Assembly: GCA_900095095.1 (NCBI GenBank)
Contig: FMBT01000027.1
Span: 1 to 62,542 of the forward strand
From: Fragilariopsis cylindrus CCMP1102
Taxonomy: Eukaryota; Bacillariophyta; Bacillariophyceae; Bacillariales; Bacillariaceae
DNA length: 62,542 nt
Reading direction: 5' to 3'
In this document: positions 11,213 to 21,838 of the stretch, in pieces
Position numbering within the stretch: the first letter of the stretch is position 1
Layout: the number at the start of each line of letters is the position of its first letter
Notes under the pieces: generated by a model
What the model saw: the letters and a program-made list of their open reading frames with translations, nothing else
What the model was told of the DNA's origin: nothing
Database searches by the model: none
Translations under genes and position numbers: made by a program

Positions 11213-12040
11213 TTTTTTGCCTGGCCCTGTGTCCTAGTTTTCACTTGTATTCAAACAACAAAAATTATCCTATCATCATGACAATGGGATGTAATAAATC
11301 GTAGCTCCACCAATATAGCTCCATTTAATACAAACTATTAGACGAAATATTGATATTTGTACTCCTAACAAGCACGTAAAATTTTGGTTGAATTTGGTCA
11401 TTTGGAAAAAATGCTATGATGATTATTGTGGGTGGAAGGCACATTCGAATCACCAGGAATTGCCTGCCACCCACATAAATCCTCATAAATTTTTTTCTAA
11501 ATGATCAAATCACAGCGAAACTTTTTGTCTCTATTAAGCGTACAAATATCTATATTTCGTCTATAAAGTTTGTATTAATTGGGCCCATATTGATGGAGAT
11601 ACGATTCATTACATTTCCATTTTCATGTTGATGTGAATGCGGTAGTTCTCCATTTCAATTCTTAGTAATTGTCCTATAGAATTTTTTCTATATGATCAAA
11701 TCACAGCGAAACTTTTTGTCTCTATTAAGCGTACGAATATCTATATTTCGTCTATAAAGTTTGTATTAATTGGGCCCATATTAATGGAGATAAGATTCAT
11801 TACATTCCCATTGTTATGATGTTGTGATACAATTGAAAACCTTAAAAAAATATTTTCCTTGGACCAAACTAGAAATTGAGTCAAATCACTCGACTCAGAG
11901 TCGAGCGCTCGGCTCAGAGTCGAGCACTCGACTCTGAGTCGAGTGATGAGTCGAGCGCTCGACTCTGAGTCGAGCACTCGACTCTGAGTCGAGTGATGAG
12001 TCGAATCAGACTCATGTCGCGCGCGCTCGGTGGGGGTTGT
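11105..12040. mobile_element. Foldback/MITE-like element with palindromic arms
   Basis: About 930 bp. The left end CCCCCCTGCGCGCGACATGA and the right end, read inverted, CCGAGCGCGCGCGACATGAG are matching terminal inverted repeats. Inside each lies an array built on GAGTCGAGCGCTCGACTC (a perfect palindrome) and CTCGACTCTGAGTCGAG: 11120-11210 and 11885-12005. A 135-bp core unit occurs once inverted (11275-11415) and twice direct (11490-11630, 11681-11825). No transposase is encoded, so it is non-autonomous. Flanks read TTGTAAGTG and TTGTGAATA, possibly a degraded target duplication. Confidence 0.7.
11490..11825 (+). repeat. Direct repeat pair within the foldback element
   Basis: Two copies of about 135 bp lie 191 bp apart. 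They share CACAGCGAAACTTTTTGTCT, ATATCTATATTTCGTCTATA and TTGTATTAATTGGGCCCATA with few differences. A more diverged inverted copy lies at 11275-11415. Confidence 0.8.
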
Positions 12041-12066
12041 GAATATTCGGCGATTTTCGATTATTC

Positions 12067-12354
12067 TTAAATCGAGGATGTTCCGGCAAAAGCAAAATCG
12101 ATATCATAGATGTTGTTCCCAATCTGTTCCAATTGTTCATCACTAATATCAATGCCGAGCTCCTGTTCGGCAGTGGCCAGCGCAATCCAAAGCTTTCGCC
12201 AAGTTGTAAACTTCATGGCAGGAGACCAAACAAAGGACATTTCTTTCGTAGCGTAACGCTTCACGAGGGGGTGTTCATACACCTGATGGTCAGGAAGCGC
12301 ATCCTCTGGAAATCCAGAAGAAACTTCTAGGAACTTGTCGGCGTTGGAGCTCAT
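12067..12354 (-). pseudogene. Adenylosuccinate lyase N-terminal fragment
   Basis: From the ATG at 12354 the ORF reads like the start of eukaryotic/bacterial PurB: HPLVKRYATKEMSFVWS, then FTTWRKLWIALATAEQELGI and DISDEQLEQI, ending near NIYDIDFAFA. Normal family members are about 450-480 aa. Here homology stops after roughly 90 residues and a stop follows at once. No splice donor is visible at the break and no further ADSL sequence occurs downstream in the window. The break lies about 40 bp from the foldback end, so a rearrangement linked to that element is likely. It is either a gene truncated by insertion or a duplicated fragment. Confidence 0.75.
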
Positions 12355-12906
12355 GTTCTTGTGGGCGAGAGTTATGGATACCTGTGTAGTGATAATAATA
12401 TGTATTCTGGTATGATGCTGAATGCTGTAGCAATTTACTTTTACCACTCGACTCGTCACGAGTATCCATACCGCAATCTCATAGCATACTCCGTCAGGAT
12501 TAAACTACCACACTACCTGGTACCAACGGTACTACGTACAAGTACTCGTACTGCCATCTCATACAGTACGTACTGCCTCCATGATTTTTCTCAAGGTTGT
12601 TGCATGTTAATTTAGCCAGAGTTTTATTTTGTGGTTTTATAATAGGTTTTCAGCTCAAACAATTTCATTAGTTTTAAAATGATGTTCCTTCATTCGTCTC
12701 GACTCACTAGGAAAAAGGTTTTTATGAAACCCATAGAACCATCGACACTTCACAGTATAATACCTGGTACTGGTGTGGCTCGCATCCTCGCATCTCCATT
12801 CACAGCAGCCTTCAGAGCGAGTGTAGGACACTTTGCGAGGATGGAAGTTCAATACAATAGATTCGCAGATGATAACACTGAATACTCCGGTCCTTATTTT
12901 TGAATC
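12355..12906. other. Spacer with short repeats
   Basis: Divergent upstream region between the ADSL fragment and the GT31-type gene. The words CTCGTACTGCCATCTCATA and ATACCGCAATCTCATAGCAT form an imperfect direct repeat (12470-12560). No gene was seen. Confidence 0.4.
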
Positions 12907-14273
12907 ATGTCTAGTTTTACATCTAGTCGGACCCGTCCACTTCGATCCGTAATTCGGTGGGTCTGTGGGTCTTATTTGGTCTTTGTGCTGTGGAATTTTT
13001 TGGCTGTGCGGAGTAAGATTAGCAATATAGCAAACATTCAACATGATTTGAACCGAATCAGTGAGTCACAGGGGAAGAACGCAATCAAGTACACGTCTAC
13101 GTCCACGTTCCACCATGAACACCCAATTATCAATGAGGACGAATTGAAACCTCCACGAAACACGACCCAATCGAATATGGTGGTGATGGTAATGTCCGCA
13201 CGATCGCATTTTAGTCGTCGCCAACTGATTCGAGAAACTTGGGGTAGCGGTCATGACAATATTTATTTTGCTGTGGGCACTCCATGCCATGTGCCAGAGC
13301 ATCTACGAAACGATGAGTTGAGGTGCGAGTACGATGAATCGTCTCAGATGGAATGGTTGGACAAGGACCATAATATTCATCAGATGGACACTAAAAAAGA
13401 GCATGCATTGCTGGTTGGAGAACAAACCATAAACAACGATATCCTTTGGACAGATGAACCTGAAACGTATAGTGGACTACCACACAAACTACGAAGTTCT
13501 TTGATATGGCTCTATAAGAACGTGCCGCATGCGCAATGGTTTACCAAGGTAGACGACGATATGATTGTGCGTGTGGGAAAACTGGCGCAGTATCTTAACT
13601 CCTCACAGAATGACCCTCAACAAGCAACTGTTGTAGGTGATATCATATATAAAGCAGCAGTGCGGACGGATGGCAAATGGGCCGATCCTAATTATGGACG
13701 GGCAAAATACCCGCCCTGGCCACGAGGGTCTTCTGGATACGCTGTAAACAGGTTTGTGGCAAAATATGTGACCGAAAAGAACAAAGATTTATTCATATCC
13801 CAAGGAGAAGATACATCTATGGGTATTTGGATGGACGAGGCTCCTTTTTCTGATACGGTAAATTGGGTCAATTCCACAGTTTTTAACAATTTGAAAATAT
13901 GCAATGATACAAATTATCTTGTGATCGGACACGACCTCTTATCAGAAGAATTCAGGATCTGCTACAAGGGCGGCGTTATATTAAAAAAAACGACAAGCTT
14001 CTGGACACGATGATTGATTGGAGCGAACAGCCTGCACTGCCTGTTTGTTATAGAGGAAGCATAGTCGCCTTGAAAAGTTGCAACCCCACTGCCACTAACT
14101 ACAACTTCGCGCCCATTCTCATTACGGGAAATGACTTAAATAATGCCAAAAAAGTCTCTTGCCGAACTGGGGTCAATTCCTTTACAACAGTACGAATCTC
14201 AAACGTTCGATCCCTAGAATATTGCGTTTCCACATTATACGACATTCGTTGTCTTAATAATAATTTGTCGTAA
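12907..14273 (+). CDS. Type II membrane glycosyltransferase, galactosyltransferase (GT31)-like, one frameshift
   Basis: Golgi/ER type II glycosyltransferase. A signal anchor (about residues 14-33, SVIRWVCGSYLVFVLWNFLAV) is followed by the GT31-type pattern: MVVMVMSARSHFSRRQLIRE plus TWG, a VDDDMIVRV metal-binding DxD (near 13548), SSGYAVNRF, and QGEDTSMGIWMDE (ED motif). The first ORF stops at 14013. One extra A in the A8 run 13983-13990 would continue it as KKNDKLLDTMIDWSEQ to the stop at 14273, so the two ORFs are one gene. Sugar donor and acceptor are not inferable. The C-terminal cysteines fit a lumenal domain. Confidence 0.65.
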
Positions 14274-14489
14274 AAATAATTAGTTTCTGTAGAGAATTGC
14301 CATGCAAGTTATGAACGGCTTCTAACTTTTTCGATTCATCGAGTCTTGAGAGACTTCTTTGTTGAACATGCACTTGTTCCGGTGCTCGTTGTAACTGTTA
14401 CTCGTACTACCGGGTAGGTCTGTTCCTACCTGGTAATCAAACAACTATTATCCCTATTCCTAACTGAAATGTGAAAGTGAACAGACATT

Positions 14490-15062
14490 TTGAGTAGCTC
14501 TGTTTTGGATTTATGGTGTGGAGTAGGTCACGATGTCGCTCTTGCTAGTAGATTGATACAGCGAATTGGCTCTGTGATTCCGTTGGCTATGATAGAGGAA
14601 ATGATTGCCGTAGTAAAGGAGAACGTTGAGCGGTATGCATGGGATGAACATAATTGTGGGCAAGTCGCATTCATCTGTACTGTGATAGATGATCCTGTAG
14701 ACATTGCAAAGAAAGTGGAGGAACATGCTACCAAATTTGTTATTTCTAATAGAGTATTTAATCTAATTGAGGACAAGAGTGCAGCATTTGCAGCAGCCTA
14801 TCGCGCTCTTAAAAAGGGCGGCTGGTTCCTTCTTTCTGATGCTTGCTAGGTAGAGTTAAACCCTAATGCTATAGAAGCATGCATTATTGAACATTGCAGT
14901 TTTAGCGACTGAGTAACGGGATGTCTTGCACCAGAGGAGTATCTCGCTGTAATGAAGGATGTTGGATTTAATAATGCTGCTGTTGTTGGGCGCACAAATT
15001 TTTGGACGTCCCCGTCTACACACGATGTTAACTTTATTGCCATGAAGCCTACAGCAATATAG
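14490..15062 (+). pseudogene. Class I SAM methyltransferase (AS3MT-like) pseudogene
   Basis: One reading frame runs from SSVLDLWCGVGHDVALASRL (motif I, degenerate) through TKFVISNRVFNLIEDKSAAF and YRALKKGGWFLLSD to LAPEEYLAVMKDVGFNNAAV, the order seen in arsenite-methyltransferase-like proteins. In-frame TAG (14847-14849) and TGA (near 14913) interrupt it. No ATG exists, and the N-terminal part of the family is absent. Unlike the frameshifted genes in this window, the damage here is substitution-type stops plus truncation, so this is a genuine relic. Confidence 0.65.
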
Positions 15063-15274
15063 CTTTATGTTGATTTTCTGACAGAAAATGCGCATTTCCT
15101 AGTGAGGAACTTCACTTTACGATGAATGGCGGTGATGATCTCATGCCAACGGGAGTCGCCTGATAGTTACACCCTTTTCTTTTGTAGCTCGGCACACGCA
15201 CGAATAACATGACCTAAGACGTATAGATTGGTATTCCTATGTTATAAAGGCAATCTGCACATTTTGAAGCGAGA

Positions 15275-17256
15275 TTACCTCTCGGGGTATGCTGTCCATG
15301 GGCGCATATCGTACGACGTTTTCCAGTCAAAAGGTACGCGGTGTTTCTCGTTTTTCTCATCTTCGCACGCATCCTTAGAAGGAGAAGTCATGAGCTGATC
15401 GTGGACAAACATAATGGCTGCTTGGAGTCTTTCCCGATTTTCCTCAGGGCACTTGGCGAAATCTTCTTCGTAGTTCAACTTTGGGTCAACAGCGCAACCT
15501 GGCATCCACCCCCAACCCATTCCCAGATTCACCATATTATCTTTCTTGGATAACTTTGAATCATATTTCTTTATGTTTCGGTTCAAAGGACCAACCCTTT
15601 CCTTGGCATAGTCAAGCAGTCCGAATGCCTTGATAATATTGTGTAGCCACACAATGTTTCCATGTTGAGTCATGTACTTGGAATCATTGGAGTTTGGCAA
15701 TCCAATATGCCACGTTTCAACCCAATCTTTCCCCAACGCCTCATCCATTGCCAAGGATAGACGCTCTGATACTATCTTACGTTTTTCAGCAGTTCTTTTG
15801 TCACTCAACATGAGAGACGCCATTACTGGCTGATCGAGGTCACTGGGTCGGGCAGCTCCACACACGATCGTGTGACAGGGTGCCTGTTTTGCATCGTGCA
15901 TGTCGTGCTGCCAGAGCCAAACGGATCCATACGTGATGGGTTCCATATCTGGGAGTGTCAGCTCTCTCAACTTGTTGGAAGGAGCATACATACGCCCCCC
16001 CTGCACGAAGCAAATTAATTTAAAAATAAAATAACAGTAATAGTATTGTGCGTTCCAAAGTGAGTGGCCAGGCTGAACAGTGACATCTAGAACGACCGGG
16101 CCACAGCAGCAACAACAACAACAACACCAACAACAACAGCACCACATACCTTGTCGTAGGCGGATATAATAAAGACGCCCATGTCCTTTTCATGCGCAAG
16201 ACGAATATTGGACAGATTTCCACCAAACTCAGCATCTCCGCTAGCCGTGTACGATCCACAAAAGTGGTAATGGATGTTGCAGTACTCGAATGCATCGCTA
16301 TCGATAAATTTACGAATCAGCTCGGCACGTCCGTGCGTCGAAAATCCAATGTGACGAATTTTACCCTCTGCCTTGAGTTCATGCAGCGTTGAGATAAGAT
16401 TACCCTTGTCGTTACTGCTATTGCTATGGAACAACCATTCATAGTCGCAGTCCATGTTCACACCATGGACACTAAAAAGGTCGACGTAATCCAGCTGCAG
16501 CAGTTCAAGGCTATCTAGAATCTGTTTCTTGTAGTCTGCTGGTGTCATGCTCGAGGATAGTGCACCCTTGGTCTGGATGATGAGATCCTCTCTCTTCACA
16601 AATCCCGAATCAAAGAGAGTACGGAGGGCGGGACCAATCTGCATTTCCGATGTTCCGTACATTTGGGCTGTTTCAATGTGAGTGACACCACACCTGACCG
16701 CGTGTTTGATGATTTCCACAAGATTTTTCTGGCATTCGGCCTCCACACTAGTCAGATCTAAAACAACTTCTTTGCCGCGGTTCCAGCTTTGTTGGAAACG
16801 CATGCAGCCAAGTGACAGGACAGGCATCTGGAGTTCGGTCTTGCCAAATCTCTTTTTGGGGACCTTGCGCGTTTCCGCACCGGAAAGAATCGCGGCAAGA
16901 TTGTTGCACTCGTCCACCAAGAGGGAGAGAGACGCCTCTGCCAACGGCACAGCCTTGTCTTTTTCTTCCCTGGAGAGTGCGAGGTACGCATTTCGACGGG
17001 CAACCTTTAGGGTGGAACACACATTGCGGCCAATTTTGACTAAGCGGTCCTCCGAAGATCGTTGATCGGAATTAAGATCATCGAGCGCTGCCATTAGGTG
17101 GTGGGTGGGACACGCTCTAAACAAGAACGCACGGGCAATGGAAACCATTTGTTTCGTTTCATCAAGCGCATTATTGTTGTCGTTTGCATCCCTTGCTGCA
17201 ATGGCAGCATAATGGAATGGAAATTTTGTTCGTTGGTTCATGCTGATGTAGGACAT
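15275..17256 (-). CDS. Aldo/keto reductase, cyanobacterial/plastid-lineage type, two exons
   Basis: NADPH-dependent carbonyl reductase fold. The ORF is open further upstream but starts on GTG. The first ATG is at 17256 (MSYISMNQR), giving 610 aa. AKR homology begins KRFGKTELQMPVLSLGCMRF, typical of the cyanobacterial/algal branch. Tetrad candidates are the Glu in THIETAQMYG (Asp in classical AKRs), the Tyr of MYG, Lys in IQTKGAL and His in SVHGVN. A 149-bp intron (16001-16149) rich in GTT triplets separates exon 1 from an exon encoding a long C-terminal extension of about 240 aa. The open sequence upstream of the ATG encodes a hydrophobic stretch ending in PVAF, which resembles a plastid leader. 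A missed start is possible. Confidence 0.75.
16001..16149 (-). other. Intron in aldo/keto reductase
   Basis: Donor GTATGTGG at 16149, acceptor GTGCAG at 16001. Splicing joins YDK to GGRMYAPS in phase 0. Confidence 0.75.
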
Positions 17257-17445
17257 TTTAGTGTTGAAGGCGACGGGTAGTAGATGGTGGTGGTGGTGGT
17301 GGCACAGGAGAAACAACAAGAACAGTCTCGATAGGAAAAAGATGTGTTGTTGTGAAAATGATCGGCCATAATTTCTTTCTGAGCTGTCTGTATCGAATCG
17401 AATTGAATCGAATCGAGAGTCCCAGGGATTATATGCATGTCGCAC

Positions 17446-18298
17446 GTACGAATCAAATCTGTGTAGAAAAATATGCAGAATTCGCGTGAAAGCGCAGCTT
17501 TCGCGAAAGCTCCTGTCAAATTGAGGCGCGTAGCGCCAGGATTCGCGAATTGTAGCCGCAGGCTACTTTCGCCAGACCTGTTTCAAACCTGCCGGTTCAT
17601 TTTAAATTCAGGATGAAAATTTTAAAAAAAAATCTTCCGTTGACATCACATCAAATCACATTACATCATCAAACAACAAGAAGAAGAAGAAGAAGAAGAC
17701 ATCAACTATAACAATGAAAGATTCGTTCGATTCTACCTTCCTTACTGCCTGGACTATTCTTGTATTAGTAAGCTGTCAGAAATATTGTCATTGACAGTAT
17801 ATATTTTGTCATCAACAATATACATATTAATATCATCAGTCACAATAACATTGTAGCAATACTGTGAACAACAATATAAAGACATTTGATTATTGTTAAT
17901 GACAATATATCAATGGTATTCTATCATGTCTATCACTGATGACGACGGCGACGGCGCTATATCATCACCATCGGCAGCACTACCTCATCATTACCATCGT
18001 CATCGTCGGTGGTAGCAGCAGCAGCAACAACTCTATTATCACATCGAACAAGAAGAAGGAGAAGAAGACGAAAACTATAACTATAACAATTGACAATTGA
18101 CAATTCATTCAATCCTACCTTCCTTACTGCTGATGCCGATGTTGATGTTGACTTCGACTTTCTCCGAGCACAGACTCGGCATCCAGATAAAAACTATTAG
18201 ACCTCAGATGAACAAGGATATGGTCGCAGTTCAACAAGTGGCATATCATTATCAATAACAATCGAATTGCTTTGTACTACTCTAACGAACAGGGAAGG
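17446..18298. other. Gene-free spacer with hairpins
   Basis: Contains the hairpin cluster listed separately, a GAA triplet run near 17680-17700, and an AT-rich part with repeated 'tgacaatat'-type words (17780-17910). No gene was supported. Confidence 0.45.
17496..17566. repeat. Cluster of four short perfect hairpins/palindromes
   Basis: In 71 bp there are AGCTTTCGCGAAAGCT (17496-17511), GGCGCGTAGCGCC (17525-17537), ATTCGCGAAT (17541-17550) and GTAGCCGCAGGCTAC (17552-17566). Each is perfectly self-complementary apart from 3-nt loops. A related but imperfect CGCGAAAGTTGAGCTTTCGTG lies near 19765. Confidence 0.8.
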
Positions 18299-19477
18299 AT
18301 GGAGACGACAACGTTGACGGCATCTACATCAAGTACCATAGAATGCATTTTATTTGATTATAATAGTAGCAGTAGCAGTCGCAGAAGCAATAGCGATAGC
18401 GATAGCGATACCAACATCAACAGCAGCAGCAACAATAACGCGGACGGCGACGGCGACGATTTGTTTTCTACGGAACTCAATAATAATGAGACAACAACGA
18501 ATACGAATACAAATACGAAAAATATCAACACCAGTAGCATCAACAGAAGCGGCAAGAAGAAGAAGAAGCCTACGAAAATATCTCCGGCATCATCTCCGTC
18601 ATCATCATTGTTATCATCGTCGTCATCATCATGGATGGAAAAGTCAATTGACGATACTACTACAGGTTATAATGAACGCAAAAGCAGTAACAAAAACAAA
18701 ACAAATGCTACGAGTGCTACTACTACTATCATCTTAGATAATAATGTTGTGCGATGTCATCGTCGTAGCCGTCGTCAACCATTCTTACCAGTACCTAAAA
18801 CGATGTCAATGCTTACACCAGACATGTTCGAAACATTAGGTTTAACGGAATTACAGGATGATGATAATGATAATAATAACAAGACAAATAATTATAATAA
18901 GACACAATCACAGTCACAACGTACTGCACTTACTACTAACAACAATATCAACAGTAACAGTAACACGCCAATAATGATGCAACGGCGGCATGCGTACAAG
19001 TACAGGTACACGCACCACTGAAACTAAGATAACCCCAAAATTACAGCAACGAACATCACGTTCATCATCATTTTCACGACATGACAATGATGATGCTTCT
19101 GGTTACGTAGTGGACGACGACGACTACGATGATGATGATGATGATGATCGCAGTACTTATATAGAAACACAAGATGACGATTATAATGGCAACACTACTA
19201 AACTCATCTATGGAAAAAAGTCACGTCTTCTTCGTCGGGCACGTGTCTTACAAGTAGAAGGTCTTCTAATATACGATGTGATCATGACAATAATACAGGT
19301 GGAGAAGAAGTAGAAGAAGAAGAATGTACGATCGATGAAAACACTACTGTAGACTTCTATGAAAAATTTCCACGTCGTCAGCAACATCAAAGTCATGATC
19401 AAAGTCGTCGTCAGCGGCGGCGCAAAGAAGATGAAGAAAAAGAAGAATGGAAGATTGAGGATGACACCAATACCTGA
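18299..19477 (+). CDS. Low-complexity Ser/Asn/Asp-rich hypothetical protein, frame-disrupted
   Basis: I do not recognise this protein. From the ATG at 18299 it is rich in Ser, Asn, Thr and Asp. Its least repetitive block is RRSRRQPFLPVPKTMSMLTP followed by DMFETLGLTELQ (18770-18860). The first ORF stops at 19021. Acidic and basic coding-like sequence continues in a second frame to about 19260, then in the original frame as FYEKFPRRQQHQ to a TGA at 19475. The return to the first frame suggests a compensating pair of indels. Composition alone could produce such ORFs, so coding status is uncertain. Confidence 0.4.
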
Positions 19478-19914
19478 TATAAATGATGAATTTTTGGCAG
19501 TTTCCCTACTAGCTAGTATAATAAAAGTGCATAGAATGAATCCTGATACAAAATTGGTTTATGAATCTACATCTATTTTTAACATAATATTACGAATTTC
19601 TATTAACATTGCTTCATTCCTATTATAAAGATAGAGAAATCATCACGCAGTACATTAGTTATTAACAGTACCGGTAGTGTCGTCCAACTTGCTCGCTCTC
19701 TTACTTAATACAACTACTTTCGCCAATAAATTCAAACCCACTGGAATTGGTGCGCGTGCGCGTTACGCGAAAGTTGAGCTTTCGTGTTACTCTCTTTACG
19801 AAAGCTACGGACCTACTCTGAAAAACCCTTACAAAGCAAAGCGCCTGGCAGACGACGTCAACGACGACGATAGTTGATTGTGAAACCATCATCGCACTCT
19901 TCCAGTCACCTGTA
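19478..19914. other. Spacer before second dispersed repeat
   Basis: No gene. Near 19750-19805 is a GC-rich imperfect hairpin region (GCGCGTGCGCGTTACGCGAA) resembling the hairpins at 17.5 kb. Confidence 0.4.
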
Positions 19915-20129
19915 GTAATGTTTTTTGTTGATTGATTGCAGCACTATCGCACGCACTAATAGCTAGCTAGTTTAAAAAAGCAAGGCAGACTACGACTGGT
20001 ATATATACGTTTACTTACTTATCTATTGTTATAGTTATTTTTACTGTGTCACTATTTTTGATACTTATTATATTGAATAATATTATGGTAAGCGTAGTTA
20101 AGTTAGTCTTGATCTCAACCCAAAGAAAG
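19915..20129 (+). repeat. Dispersed repeat, copy 2
   Basis: Same orientation as 7964-8173 and nearly identical. It begins GTAATGTTTTTTGTTGATTG and ends CCCAAAGAAAG. Small indels distinguish the copies (for example GCAAGGCAGAC versus GCAAGAC). Confidence 0.85.
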
Positions 20130-21838
20130 CAATCAGAGACACTCTTAGTTATATAATGCATCCTCTTGTAATCTCATCTCATAGGGTTAGGGCCATAAGT
20201 CTCCATTGGTTAACACAACACAACACAACAAAACACAACATATTAGCCTAATTCTATCTCCATCAAGAGCAATTGGTAGAGGGGGGGGGGTTAGCCAACA
20301 CGCATCAGATTAGCACAGTAATGATAGGTCAGAGAAACTTTATAGAATAGAAACTTAGAGCTAAAAATATATCTCAATTCATAGGCGCAGTCTTGATGTA
20401 ATTATACTATCACTTTGTGTTGGTGATGACATATATCATACTCTCACTGTTGTTACACTTCAATGCTTTGGTTCTGTTAGCTTCAGCAGTCATAGCAAGG
20501 AAACTAAATGTATATATATAATATATCTATATATATAATATAATATAAATAATAAATAGCTAGATGGCTATTTGAAATCTTCAATATCTTAAATTCAATC
20601 AAGAAGATCACTACTTGCATGTGGTTACTCCACTATCATCAAAAGGCAAGAGTGGAAGATAGGGAATATGTTGCTTATTTGGCATCATCACATCTGTAGG
20701 AGACCCAGTTTGGGTAACAATTCTTCTCACATCCTCTCTCCAAAGATCTCAAGAAGAAGAGCCTTTAACTAACACCTTTTTATTACTATTATTACAATGA
20801 TATTGGTATTGTTGTCTGTCAAAATTGTCCTATTGTATTTTTGTGGTATGTTTGCTTTTCTGCCTTTCTTTGTTTTATTCACTTTTCATTCACTACTTTA
20901 TCTGATGTTTAGCCCAAAAATGCTATATGCTAGTAAATAGGTATGAATGATACATACCCCCCCCCCCCCCCACCCCACCCCCCTCTCTCTCATTTGAATG
21001 AACATTGAAACACCAGCTTCATTCATAAAAAGGCTCCATCAGTATTAAGGTAAAATATAGAGGGACATTATAGGACCTAATAGTAATTAGTTAGGCATAT
21101 AATTATTGATATATTGTAGTTTACATAATAATGTATTCACGTGATCTTTAAAACAAGGTTAAAATTCAACAAAAAGGAAACAGACCAAAGCCTGGCATGA
21201 TAAATAATAAGACAATGCTTACTAGCATCTTTGGCCCATGATTAACACACAAATTGAACCCTGCTGGGTGACATTGCAGAGCACTTTGAAATAGGAACAT
21301 AAGAGCTACTACTACATGTATTGCAAGTTACTGGAAAGATGTGTGTGTGTGTGTGCGTCTCTCTTTCCTGATATGATGTTATCTGCATACAAATGTGATT
21401 AAATCACAAACACTATGTGTCAGTGGGTGGGATGTCTCTACATTATATTTATACAGGATACAGCCTTCCAATATATGTACTCAATTAATGCAGGAGCTCA
21501 TTTGATTATTATTGATGCTTCTTCATTTATAACTAGTAATGAGCACTGAGCTTTTTGACCTGGCATATCTTCATGTGTTGCCTGTCTCACACATAACAAA
21601 CACTGTAATTAATGGGAAGCAAGTTTTAAATTCTACTTTTAGAATTGTTTCTGTGTAATTACATAACAGAGTCAGTCTATTCACAATTAAATTAAGTTTG
21701 AAGATAATCCAAGCTTGTTATATCTTAATTTGATTGATTGCGCCCAAAAAGAAGAGACCGAGTTCAGAATAGCTTATAAACTAACGTAGTAATTATTACA
21801 CAACAATCGTTTTTACGTTTTATTCGATACCTCTACCG
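20130..21838. other. CpG-depleted, gene-free segment
   Basis: I count about four CpG dinucleotides between 20161 and 21720, where base composition alone would predict dozens. Flanking sequence is CpG-rich. The segment holds a G-run near 20280, a long interrupted C-run (20957-20985), an AT dinucleotide block (20510-20560) and a TG block (21340-21357), but no ORF and no recognisable transposon protein. It lies directly after dispersed repeat copy 2. Confidence 0.7.

Noticed and set aside
12679-12903. Short ORF directly upstream of the GT31 gene
   Set aside because: Its stop lies only four bases before the GT31 ATG and it has no recognisable content. At most an upstream ORF.
14490-15062. Stop-codon readthrough or recoded TAG/TGA in the methyltransferase
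   Set aside because: Other genes in the window use TAG, TGA and TAA as normal stops, and the N-terminus is also missing.
16087-16149. VCGAVVVGVVVVVAAV C-terminus of the first aldo/keto reductase ORF
   Set aside because: Translation of the GTT-rich intron. The splice sites at 16149/16001 fit better.
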